Below are positions 1 through 6,036 of a stretch of 6,082 nucleotides of DNA, piece by piece. The notes under the pieces are model-generated. The model saw only the letters and a list, made by a program, of their open reading frames with translations, was not told the DNA's origin and ran no database searches. The first letter of the stretch is position 1; each line of letters starts with the position of its first letter. The position numbers and the translations under genes are program-made. Source of the stretch: CAIUVD01 sp044338255 (lineage in GTDB: Bacteria > Planctomycetota > UBA11346); assembly GCA_044338255.1 (NCBI GenBank), contig JBIILZ010000168.1:1-6082 (forward strand). Direction: 5' to 3'.

Positions 1-1470
1 GCCGCGCACGGTCTGGTTCGCCGGACGCTCGAGCGCCAGCTGCGGGTTGGGCCGAATGATGTCGGGACCCACCAGGGCTGGCGGCGTTTCGCTGAGCGGC
101 TTTTCGTTAAGAGGCTTTTCGTTAAGAGGCTTTTCGTTGAGAGGCAGCCGCATTTCGCTGAGCGGCAACCACAGGTGCACGGTCGTGCCCTGATTCGGCG
201 CGGTGTCGATCCGCAGCGCTCCCTGATGATCGAGGACACAGGCGTGCACGTTCGCCAAGCCGAGTCCGGTCCCCTTATCGCCCTTGGTGGTGAAGAGCGG
301 TTCGAGGCATTGCGCGAGAACCTCGGGCTCCATGCCCAGGCCGGTATCGCTGACGGTGATGTGCAGGAATTCGCCCGGTCTCGTCGCATAAGGGCGCAGG
401 GAGCTGGCGGTGGCGGCATCGACGGCGCAGACGGTGCTGGCGATGTGCACCTGACCTCCCGACGGCAGCGCATCGCGGGCGTTCAGGCAGAGATTGAGGA
501 TCGCATTCTCAAGCAGGTCGGCAAAGCCGCGGACCTGGAAACGCTCCGCAGACAGTGAGCTGATCACGACCTGGTGTGGGTTGGTGGCGGTAAAGAGATC
601 AATCGCGGCGCTGATCACGCCATGTGCATCATAGAAGTCGCGGCGCACCGCATCCCGGCGCGCGAACCCGAGAATCCGTGCGGTCAGTGTCTGGGCTTGC
701 GAGACCGTCGCGCAGATTTTCGCGGCGTAGGTATGCGCCTGTTCGTCGCGACTGCGGAAGGTGATGAGATCGGCATAGCCGCGGATGCCGGCGAGCAGGT
801 TGTTGAAGTCATGGGTGATGCCACGGGTGAGTTCGCCGAGGGTCGCCATGCGCTGCGTGGCGCGCGGGATCTCGTCATTGCGGAAACGCTCGGTGATATC
901 GAGATGGGCGCCGACGACGGCAATGAGCGAGGCATTGAGCTGCACGGGAGCAATGCGGACCTGCATGCGTCGCGGATCGCCGGAGCCGAGGTCGTGCCAG
1001 TGCTCGTGGACCGCCGCCTGCCCCTGCAAGCCGGGGACGATGGCTTCCTGCCAGGGTTGGATGATCTGCAGCGCCAGCGGTAGTTCGGTCAGCCGGTGCC
1101 CCCGATGGTCGCCGATGGCGCTGATCGAAAAACGGTTTTGCAGGATGAGCAGGCCACTGGCATCAACCGCCCAGAGGGCCATGGGCAAAGTATCGATGAC
1201 TCCTTGGAGCAAGGCCTGCGTACGCAGGGTTTCCTCATGTGCCGAGGCCAATTGCCGGCTGCGAACCTCCAGCTCAGCGGCGAGCACGCGCTGGCGGCGG
1301 TGTAGGTACATCCATAACCAAAGACTGCTGCCCATCAGCAGCCCGATACATCCGCTGGCTAGGAAGACCATCGGATCCGATAATAGCGCCGTTCCGATGC
1401 TTTCGGGATGCGCGCCACTATCTGAAAAAATGGACCAGAGGTCGATGGCGGCAGTGGTGAAATCGAACAT
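1..1470 (-). CDS. PAS-domain sensor histidine kinase, membrane-anchored, 3' end outside the window (possibly hybrid)
   Basis: Reading leftward from ATG 1470-1468, the frame stays open for 490 codons to the window edge, so the C-terminus is missing. Seen: one membrane segment at about residues 34-56 followed by HRRQR; a short helical linker at 57-88; a PAS-like domain at about 87-195 ending in HLDITER; a HisKA region with phosphoacceptor His220 in GITHDFNNLLAGI; and an HATPase_c domain with N box (E321 to N330, ENAILNLCLN), G1 box D375TGLGM, F box EPLFTTK and G2 box G400TGLGLA. All catalytic boxes look intact, and the HDFNN form is typical of HPK4/NtrB-like kinases. It should autophosphorylate His220 in response to a signal sensed by the PAS domain, at the inner membrane. 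After the kinase core comes a proline-rich repeat linker (85-165) and about 28 further residues, a layout often followed by a receiver domain (inference). The start is uncertain: no Shine-Dalgarno precedes 1470, and Met34 (1371-1369), just before the membrane segment, is an alternative. An in-frame TAG at 1506-1504 bounds the frame upstream. Confidence 0.93.
   Translation of the reverse strand, partial: MFDFTTAAIDLWSIFSDSGAHPESIGTALLSDPMVFLASGCIGLLMGSSLWLWMYLHRRQRVLAAELEVRSRQLASAHEETLRTQALLQGVIDTLPMALWAVDASGLLILQNRFSISAIGDHRGHRLTELPLALQIIQPWQEAIVPGLQGQAAVHEHWHDLGSGDPRRMQVRIAPVQLNASLIAVVGAHLDITERFRNDEIPRATQRMATLGELTRGITHDFNNLLAGIRGYADLITFRSRDEQAHTYAAKICATVSQAQTLTARILGFARRDAVRRDFYDAHGVISAAIDLFTATNPHQVVISSLSAERFQVRGFADLLENAILNLCLNARDALPSGGQVHIASTVCAVDAATASSLRPYATRPGEFLHITVSDTGLGMEPEVLAQCLEPLFTTKGDKGTGLGLANVHACVLDHQGALRIDTAPNQGTTVHLWLPLSEMRLPLNEKPLNEKPLNEKPLSETPPALVGPDIIRPNPQLALERPANQTVRG
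85..165 (-). repeat. 15-bp tandem repeat inside the kinase gene encoding PLNEK/PLSE pentapeptides
   Basis: Five 15-bp units lie in frame on the minus strand at 151-165, 130-144, 115-129, 100-114 and 85-99, with a 6-bp interruption at 146-150/145 coding for Arg-Leu. They encode PLSEM, then PLNEK three times, then PLSET. The units at 100-114 and 115-129 are identical and the 130-144 unit differs by one base. The array sits directly after the HATPase_c domain, so it is an interdomain linker. Near-identity of the central units suggests recent slippage or duplication; each unit change adds or removes five residues without breaking the frame. Confidence 0.9.
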
Positions 1471-1601
1471 TTTATAAGGGGGGTGGAAGGAGATGGGTAA
1501 GGGCTAGTTTGAGACCGATTCCAATATACCTATTCTAGGCCTAATGCGGACAGTGGCACTGCGTCAAACGCTCCACGAAAAATCGTTCATCATTAGATTA
1601 C

Positions 1602-1607
1602 TATAAT
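1602..1607 (+). promoter_or_regulatory. proS: Candidate -10 box (TATAAT) for the proS operon
   Basis: A perfect TATAAT hexamer stands 104 bp upstream of the proS ATG, inside the A+T-rich block. No recognisable -35 hexamer lies 16-18 bp upstream; that position holds an A-tract (1578-1582). A second candidate, TATAAA, is at about 1627-1632. Given the base composition of this block, a chance match is possible. If used, it would give a leader of roughly 90-100 nt containing the hairpins described below. Confidence 0.4.
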
Positions 1608-1666
1608 AGTTTATTAAATATTATTTTATAAATAACATTCTGCAGCCGCAGCTGACCTGGGTTGAT

Positions 1667-1700
1667 CCGCTCGGAGCGGCGACATCCTACGCCACCGCTC
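1667..1700 (+). promoter_or_regulatory. Leader with two mutually exclusive hairpins next to the proS ribosome binding site
   Basis: CCGCTC occurs twice (1667-1672 and 1695-1700) around its reverse complement GAGCGG (1674-1679). GAGCGG can pair upstream (tight hairpin; with the CGG loop, five base pairs) or downstream (six pairs, 15-nt loop). The downstream arm ends exactly where the AAGGA ribosome binding site begins at 1701. Pairing choice could therefore affect ribosome access. The pairing potential is seen; the regulatory role is inference. Confidence 0.4.
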
Positions 1701-1705
1701 AAGGA
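1701..1705 (+). promoter_or_regulatory. proS: Ribosome binding site of proS (AAGGA), fixes the start at 1712
   Basis: AAGGA ends 6 nt before ATG 1712-1714, a good spacing. The in-frame TTG at 1706 directly abuts the site and is too close to be used, so ATG 1712 is preferred over the slightly longer frame beginning at 1706. Confidence 0.75.
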
Positions 1706-1711
1706 TTGACC

Positions 1712-3520
1712 ATGCTCGCCAGCCGTATGAATCTTGCCACCTTACGTGAAGACCCGGCGGATGCCGAGATTGCCAGCCATCGTCTGCTGATGCGCGGTGG
1801 ATTCCTGCACAAATCGGGCGCCGGCCTGTATCTCTACGGCCCGCTGCTGCAGCGCGTCATCGACAAGATCGGACGCATCGTGGCCGAGGAGATCAGCCGC
1901 GCCGGTGGTCTGCACATCACCATGCCGATCATGCAGGAGCAGGGTCTGTGGGAGAAATCCGGACGCTGGGCGACCTATCAGGCATCCCGGACTATGCTAA
2001 CCGTAAGAGATCGTGCGGGCCAGGTTTTCGGTTTGGCACCGACCGCCGAAGAGGTCGTCACCGATTATGCGAGCCACGTCGTCACCAGCTATAAGCAGCT
2101 GCCGGTGTGTTTCTTTCAGCAGCATACCAAGTTTCGTGACGAGATCCGCCCGCGCTTCGGGCTGATGCGGGTCAAGGAATTCATCATGATGGATGCCTAT
2201 TCCTTCCACGCCTCGAACGAGTCGCTCGACCTCAGTTACGCGCAGATGCGCGTGGCCTATATGCGCACCTTCAAGCGCATGGGTCTCGAAGCCTTCGCCG
2301 TAGAAGCGGATTCGGGCGCCATCGGCGGTTCCGGTTCGCATGAGTTCATGGTCGCGGCGGCGGTCGGCGAGGACACCATCCTCTTCAATCCGCAGTCGGG
2401 ATACGCCGCCAATGTCGAGCGCGCGGTGGGACGTATCGCCCCGGCGGCGACGATCGCCGCGCCCGATGCCTGTACTCTGGTGCCGACGCCGGGACATGGC
2501 CACATCGATGAGGTGGTGAGCTTCCTCACTGCCCAGGGCCATGCCGGGATCACTCCCGCCCATTGCCTGAAGTGCGTGCTGTTCGTCGCCAAGTCCGAAA
2601 AGGCCGAATACACCGTCGCCGCCTTCGTGCGTGGCGATCGCGAGGTCAACGAGGTCAAGCTGACCAATGCCGTCACGCGCCTGCTGGGTGCTGCCGGTCC
2701 GGTCCTGAGCGTGCGCGCCATGCTGCCCGATGAAGTGCGTGCCGCGACTGCCGCCGAGCCGGGTTTCGCCGGCCCTGGCGAAGGTCTGACGGTGCGTTTC
2801 GCGGTCTTTGACAAACTTTCGTTGGCCGATGCCGGTCCGCTGGTGGCCGGTGCCAACCGTACCGATCATCATCTCGTCGGTTTCCGCATCGCGCGCGATG
2901 CTAAGGTCGCCCTCAACTGGGACGATCTGGTGACGGTGCGCGCTGGCGATGGCGATCCGCGCAGCGAGGGTTTCCTCGAGGAGAAGCGCGGCATCGAGGT
3001 CGGTCATATTTTCAAGCTCGGCACCAAGTATTCCGAGGCCATGAAGGCCGAATACCTCGGCCCGGATCAGAAGCGCCATCCGTTCATCATGGGCTGCTAC
3101 GGCATCGGCACGTCGCGGGTGGCGGCGGCGGCGGTCGAGCAGCATTTCGATGCCGATGGCATCACCTGGCCGGTGACCATCGCCCCGTACCAGGTGGTGG
3201 TGGTGCCGGCGGGCAAGCCCGGCGATGCCGCCATCGAGGGCGCGGCGGCGGCGCTCTATGCCGAGCTGCAGGAAGCCGGCATCGACGTGGTCCTCGACGA
3301 CCGCGACACCAAGCCCGGCGTCAAATTCAAGGACTGGGATCTCATCGGTATTCCTTACCGCATCGTCTGCGGTCGGGGAGTCGCCGAGGGCCTCGTCGAA
3401 TGCAAGGCGCGCGGTGGTGAAAACATCAATGTCGCCATCGGCACCGCGGGCGCGACCGCCATCGCCTGGGTGCGGGCGCAAGTCGCGCAACGACGGGCCG
3501 CCGCCGACGCGGTCGTCTGA
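1712..3520 (+). CDS. proS: Prolyl-tRNA synthetase, bacterial type with editing insertion domain
   Basis: Encodes 602 residues. It is a cytoplasmic class II aminoacyl-tRNA synthetase that activates proline with ATP and charges tRNA-Pro. The N-terminus (ATLREDPADAEIASHRLL) matches bacterial ProS. Motif 2 has F141-R142-D143-E144 followed by IRPRFGLMR and the MDAYSFH segment; motif 3 is G461CYGIGTSR469 with its ATP-binding arginine. Between motifs 2 and 3 lies the INS (YbaK-like) editing domain, roughly residues 225-410, with the conserved NEVK lysine at K316, as expected for hydrolysis of Ala-tRNA-Pro. The C-terminal HGTP anticodon-binding domain spans about 490-600 and contains DDRDTKPGVKFKDWD. 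At 602 residues it is slightly longer than the E. coli enzyme (about 572). All key motifs appear intact. It is the first gene of the operon; rbsK starts 2 nt after its stop. Confidence 0.97.
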   Translation: MLASRMNLATLREDPADAEIASHRLLMRGGFLHKSGAGLYLYGPLLQRVIDKIGRIVAEEISRAGGLHITMPIMQEQGLWEKSGRWATYQASRTMLTVRDRAGQVFGLAPTAEEVVTDYASHVVTSYKQLPVCFFQQHTKFRDEIRPRFGLMRVKEFIMMDAYSFHASNESLDLSYAQMRVAYMRTFKRMGLEAFAVEADSGAIGGSGSHEFMVAAAVGEDTILFNPQSGYAANVERAVGRIAPAATIAAPDACTLVPTPGHGHIDEVVSFLTAQGHAGITPAHCLKCVLFVAKSEKAEYTVAAFVRGDREVNEVKLTNAVTRLLGAAGPVLSVRAMLPDEVRAATAAEPGFAGPGEGLTVRFAVFDKLSLADAGPLVAGANRTDHHLVGFRIARDAKVALNWDDLVTVRAGDGDPRSEGFLEEKRGIEVGHIFKLGTKYSEAMKAEYLGPDQKRHPFIMGCYGIGTSRVAAAAVEQHFDADGITWPVTIAPYQVVVVPAGKPGDAAIEGAAAALYAELQEAGIDVVLDDRDTKPGVKFKDWDLIGIPYRIVCGRGVAEGLVECKARGGENINVAIGTAGATAIAWVRAQVAQRRAAADAVV

Positions 3521-3522
3521 GG

Positions 3523-4467
3523 ATGCGCCGGCCGTTGCTGGTCATCGGCTCGCTCAATGCCGATCTGTACGTCGAGATCGCGGCCTTGCCTCGGCCCGGT
3601 GAGACCATCGCCGGCCGGGGGGGGGAATGCGCGGTGCGTTCCGGGGGCAAGGGCGCCAATCAGGCGGCTGCGGCGGCCAAGGTCGGGTATCCGACGCGCT
3701 TTGCCGGTCGTGTGGGCAGCGATGCGTTCGCTTCCGACCTGCGCCGCGATCTGCGCGCGGCCGGGGTCGACGAGCGCTTGCTGACAGTGGTGCCGGGACC
3801 GTCGGGCCAAGCCTTCATCCTTCTGCAGGCGGGTGGCGAGAATTCGATCATCGTTGCTCCCGGCGCCAATGCCCAGTGGGGCCAGGTCCTCGACTCGTCG
3901 TTGTGTGCAGCGATCGCCGAGGCCGGGGCGGTGCTCTTGCAGCGTGAGATTCCCGAGGCCATTAATATCTTGGCGGCGCAGGCGGCGCAGGCCGCCGGCG
4001 TGCCGGTGATCCTCGATGCCGGCGGTTCCGATAATGGCCCGTTGCCGCCGGCCCTGCTCGCCTGTCTGAGCGTGTGCTCGCCGAACGAGAGCGAACTCGC
4101 CCGTCTCACCGGCATGCCCACCGCCGATGACGCGCAGGTGCTCGCGGCGGCGCGGTGGTTGCAGGCGCAGGGGGTCGCGACGGTGTTGGTCAAACTCGGC
4201 GCCCGCGGTTGCCTGCTGGTGCGCGCCGAGGCGACGCCCGTGCAGCAACCGGCCTATCCGGTAGAGGTGGTTGATACCACCGGCGCCGGTGATTGCTTTA
4301 CCGCGACCTATACCGTCGCCATGCTTCAGGGTATGGATGAAGTCGAACGGTTACGTTTTGCCTGTGCGGCGGCGGCGGTGTGCGTCCAGCGCAAAGGGGC
4401 GCTGCCGAGCATGCCTACGGCGGAAGAGCTGCGCGCCCTCCAGGAACGAGAAGAATACCATGTCTGA
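3523..4467 (+). CDS. rbsK: Ribokinase (PfkB family), plant-like branch
   Basis: Encodes 314 residues. It is predicted to phosphorylate D-ribose to ribose 5-phosphate with ATP in the cytoplasm. Seen: N-terminal GSLNADLYVE sugar-binding strand; PfkB signature 1 S40GGKGANQ; ribokinase PNESEL segment; and PfkB signature 2 D251TTGAGD257, where D257 is the expected catalytic base and GAGD forms the anion hole. The C-terminal RKGALPSMP matches the ribokinase alkali-metal/nucleotide loop. LLQREIPEAIN, the VILDAGG segment (where E. coli RbsK has NPAP) and VVDTTGAGD resemble plant ribokinases, as I recall them, more than E. coli RbsK. It starts 2 nt after proS; TGAGG touches the ATG, so coupled translation is likely. 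There is a run of nine G at 3617-3625 and an apparent two-residue insertion there. Another PfkB sugar kinase specificity is possible but less likely. Confidence 0.9.
   Translation: MRRPLLVIGSLNADLYVEIAALPRPGETIAGRGGECAVRSGGKGANQAAAAAKVGYPTRFAGRVGSDAFASDLRRDLRAAGVDERLLTVVPGPSGQAFILLQAGGENSIIVAPGANAQWGQVLDSSLCAAIAEAGAVLLQREIPEAINILAAQAAQAAGVPVILDAGGSDNGPLPPALLACLSVCSPNESELARLTGMPTADDAQVLAAARWLQAQGVATVLVKLGARGCLLVRAEATPVQQPAYPVEVVDTTGAGDCFTATYTVAMLQGMDEVERLRFACAAAAVCVQRKGALPSMPTAEELRALQEREEYHV
3617..3625 (+). repeat. Homopolymer run of nine G inside rbsK
   Basis: Nine consecutive G encode part of Arg-Gly-Gly in the loop between GETIAG and the SGGKGANQ signature. Loss of one G would shift reading to a frame that stops at 3782-3784; gain of one G would lead to a stop at 3945-3947. 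Either truncates the kinase before its catalytic DTTGAGD motif. It is a plausible slippage hotspot, or a place for a sequencing error, though the frame as given is intact. Confidence 0.85.
4448..4453 (+). promoter_or_regulatory. Purine-rich ribosome binding site for the DUF1802 gene
   Basis: GAGAAG lies 6 nt before ATG 4460-4462, within the last codons of rbsK, with AGGAA a little further upstream (4442-4446). It supports the start at 4460 rather than the longer open frame from 4271, whose extra 63 codons are simply rbsK read in another frame. Confidence 0.5.
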
Positions 4468-5116
4468 CACGACCTTGAACATTGCGCTGCAGGAATGGGC
4501 GGTGGCCTGCGGCGCCCTAGGCGATGGCCGGGTGCTGCTGAGCGTGCGCAAGGGCGGCATTCACGAACAGAGCGGCGGTTTGTTCCGCCCCGAGCATGAC
4601 CGCTTCCTGCTTATGCCGACCTACCTCCATCAGGATCCGTCGCGGGTGCAGCCGACCTTCGCCCCCGAGGTCGACAAGACTGATCCCGCGCCTGGCAGCC
4701 ATGAGCTCAGCCTGTGGGCTGAAGTCGCGACGGTGTGGAAGGTCGCGGATTTGACTTTGGTGCAGTCGCTGGGGCCGGATCTGCTGTGGTCGGACACGGA
4801 GTTGGCGACGCGCTTCGCCTATCGCAACGAACCCTGGCTGTACGTGCTGGCCTTGCGCATCATGCGTCTGCCGACTCCGGTCATCATCCCCGATCTGCCG
4901 GCTTATGCCGGCTGCCGCAGCTGGATTCCGTTGCTCTCGCAGATCTCTCTCGCCGGTTCGACGCCGGTGGTTTCCACCGGACGTTTCGAAATCCGTCTGG
5001 AACGCATCAATGCCATCCTGACCCCGGGGCGCACGATTTCGCAGACCATGAACCGTCCCGGTCTCCTTCGTCCCTCAGCTCCCCGCACTCCGCGCACTCC
5101 GCGAATTTCCGAATGA
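4460..5116 (+). CDS. DUF1802 family protein of unknown function
   Basis: Encodes 218 residues. The N-terminal half has the recognisable DUF1802 pattern: ALQEWAVACGAL at about 9-20, LLSVRKGGIHE at 26-36, and FLLMPTYLHQ at 49-58. A central part (about 80-190) contains a VWKV strand, an L-rich stretch and LALRI-RLPTP. There is no signal peptide or clear membrane segment, so it is probably cytoplasmic. The biochemical function of the family is unknown to me and I assign none. The last 25-30 residues (TMNRPGLLRPS to the end) are Arg/Pro-rich, low complexity, contain a tandem RTP repeat, and look like an extension beyond the domain. The gene overlaps the rbsK stop by 8 nt and the purU start by 4 nt (ATGA), so it is probably co-translated with purU. 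Confidence 0.85.
   Translation: MSDTTLNIALQEWAVACGALGDGRVLLSVRKGGIHEQSGGLFRPEHDRFLLMPTYLHQDPSRVQPTFAPEVDKTDPAPGSHELSLWAEVATVWKVADLTLVQSLGPDLLWSDTELATRFAYRNEPWLYVLALRIMRLPTPVIIPDLPAYAGCRSWIPLLSQISLAGSTPVVSTGRFEIRLERINAILTPGRTISQTMNRPGLLRPSAPRTPRTPRISE
5084..5101 (+). repeat. Two perfect 9-bp tandem copies coding for RTP-RTP near the end of the DUF1802 gene
   Basis: CGCACTCCG is repeated back to back at 5084-5092 and 5093-5101, with a degenerate relative at 5102-5111. It lies 11 bp before the purU ATG, where a Shine-Dalgarno sequence would be expected but is absent. Confidence 0.8.
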
Positions 5117-5976
5117 ACCTGCCCGTGCCCGCTACCGCCACTCTGCTGGTGACCTGCACCGATCGCTCCGGACTGGTGGCGGCGTTGTCGGATTTCATCT
5201 TCCGCAATGGCGGCAACATCATCGACCTCGATCAGCACACCGATGAGGAGTCGGGGTCGTTTTTCATGCGTCTGGTGTTCAGCACCGATGCCTTCGCCCT
5301 CGATCGCGCCGGCATCCAGGCCGCCATCGCGGCCCTGGCGCAGCTCCATCAATTGACCACTTCGCTGACCTTCGCCGACAATCGTCCGAAGGTCGCGATC
5401 CTCTGTTCGAAGGTTCCGCATTGCCTATATGATCTGCTGCTGTGCCAGCAGCTCGGCGAGATGAGCGGCGACATCGTGGCGGTGGTCTCGAATCATGAGC
5501 TCCTGCGCGGCGTCGCCGAACATTTCTCGTTGCCGTTCCATCATCTGCCGATCACCGCCGACAAGGCTGCCGGCGAGGCCCGTCAGGAGGCGCTGCTGCA
5601 GGAGCTGGGAGTCGAGGTCGTGATCCTCGCCCGTTACATGCAGATTCTCTCGCCGGCGTTCGTCAGCCGCTGGCAAGGGCGGATCATCAATATCCACCAC
5701 TCCTTCCTGCCGGCCTTCGTCGGCGCCAAGCCCTACCATCAGGCCAAGGAGCGCGGGGTGAAGATCATCGGCGCCACCGCCCACTACGTCACCAGTGAAC
5801 TCGACCAGGGTCCGATCATCGAGCAGGACGTCTGCCGCGTAACCCATCGCGACCATGTCGAATCGCTGGTGCGCAAAGGCCGTGAGCTTGAGCGCCAGGT
5901 GCTGACGCGGGCGGTGAAGCTGCACCTCGAGCGGCGGGTGCTCATCCACGGCAATCGTACGATCGTCTTCGGTTGA
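5113..5976 (+). CDS. purU: Formyltetrahydrofolate deformylase
   Basis: Encodes 287 residues, close to the E. coli PurU length of 280. It hydrolyses 10-formyltetrahydrofolate to formate and tetrahydrofolate in the cytoplasm, balancing one-carbon pools and supplying formate for PurT-type purine synthesis. Residues 9-85 form an N-terminal ACT domain (LLVTCTDRSGLVAAL, then GNIIDLDQHTDEESG and FFMRL). Residues 93-280 form the formyltransferase-fold domain, with catalytic N193 and H195 in NIHHSFLPAF and D231 in LDQGPII. PYHQAKERGVKIIGATAHYV and the ending HGNRTIVFG are hallmarks that separate PurU from PurN and Fmt. The start is at 5113 because the ATG overlaps the DUF1802 stop (ATGA) and leaves only eight residues before the ACT domain; the open frame extends upstream to 4735 but that part is DUF1802 in another frame. 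No Shine-Dalgarno is visible, so translation probably depends on re-initiation. Confidence 0.97.
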   Translation: MNLPVPATATLLVTCTDRSGLVAALSDFIFRNGGNIIDLDQHTDEESGSFFMRLVFSTDAFALDRAGIQAAIAALAQLHQLTTSLTFADNRPKVAILCSKVPHCLYDLLLCQQLGEMSGDIVAVVSNHELLRGVAEHFSLPFHHLPITADKAAGEARQEALLQELGVEVVILARYMQILSPAFVSRWQGRIINIHHSFLPAFVGAKPYHQAKERGVKIIGATAHYVTSELDQGPIIEQDVCRVTHRDHVESLVRKGRELERQVLTRAVKLHLERRVLIHGNRTIVFG

Positions 5977-5987
5977 CCGCGCCGTTG

Positions 5988-6016
5988 CTAGGAGTCTGTC
6001 GGAGATAGACTCCTGG
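5988..6016 (+). terminator. Strong hairpin just downstream of purU (no T-run)
   Basis: Arms 5988-6000 and 6004-6016 pair over 13 positions around a GGA loop. The core AGGAGTCT / AGACTCCT (5990-5997 and 6007-6014) is perfect, with G-T wobbles at 5998/6006 and 5989/6015. It begins 11 bp after the purU stop, the right place for an operon end. It lacks a following T-tract, so it is not a classic intrinsic terminator; it may act as an RNA-stabilising 3' end or be a dispersed palindromic repeat. Confidence 0.5.
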
Positions 6017-6036
6017 GAGGCGATCCTGGGGGCGCG

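Larger units (their letters stand above)
1471..1711. promoter_or_regulatory. Divergent intergenic region between kinase gene and proS operon
   Basis: This 241-bp stretch separates the leftward kinase gene from the rightward proS operon and must hold promoters for both unless one is read from elsewhere. The segment of about 1577-1640 is strikingly A+T-rich in an otherwise GC-rich window. For the kinase direction only weak boxes are visible: TATATT (minus strand, 1528-1523), TAGAAT (1537-1532), and TTGACG (1567-1562), which is 24 bp from TAGAAT, too far for a standard sigma-70 pair. An 8-bp perfect palindrome TAGGCCTA lies at 1536-1543 and could be an operator. No convincing small ORF is present. 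Confidence 0.6.

Noticed and set aside
175..1477. Several plus-strand open frames over the left part of the window
   Set aside because: They lie opposite the histidine kinase, whose minus-strand frame is open over 490 codons with all catalytic boxes in order. The kinase has no stop inside the window and is easily missed for that reason.
1486..1507. Plus-strand GGAAGGAG followed by an ATG (1493) in the divergent region
   Set aside because: The ATG overlaps the purine run and opens a frame of only four codons before TAG, so there is no supported gene.
1641..1711. T-box or tRNA-like control element before proS
   Set aside because: No T-box sequence, specifier arrangement or cloverleaf could be made out; only short alternative hairpins are present.
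1997..3490. 497-residue open frame on the minus strand across proS
   Set aside because: It is antisense to a complete, motif-rich ProS; its composition (Arg, His, Asp, Gly-rich) is typical of the shadow of a GC-rich gene, and no family motif is visible.
3355..4248. 297-residue minus-strand open frame across the proS end and rbsK
   Set aside because: Shadow of two well-supported genes; spans their junction with no recognisable domain.
4271..4459. 63-codon upstream extension of the DUF1802 frame
   Set aside because: It overlaps the rbsK catalytic region in another frame, gives a Pro/Arg-rich sequence unlike DUF1802, and a ribosome binding site supports ATG 4460.
4735..5112. 126-codon upstream extension of the purU frame
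   Set aside because: It lies inside the DUF1802 gene in a different frame; PurU homologues begin shortly before the ACT domain, which fits ATG 5113.
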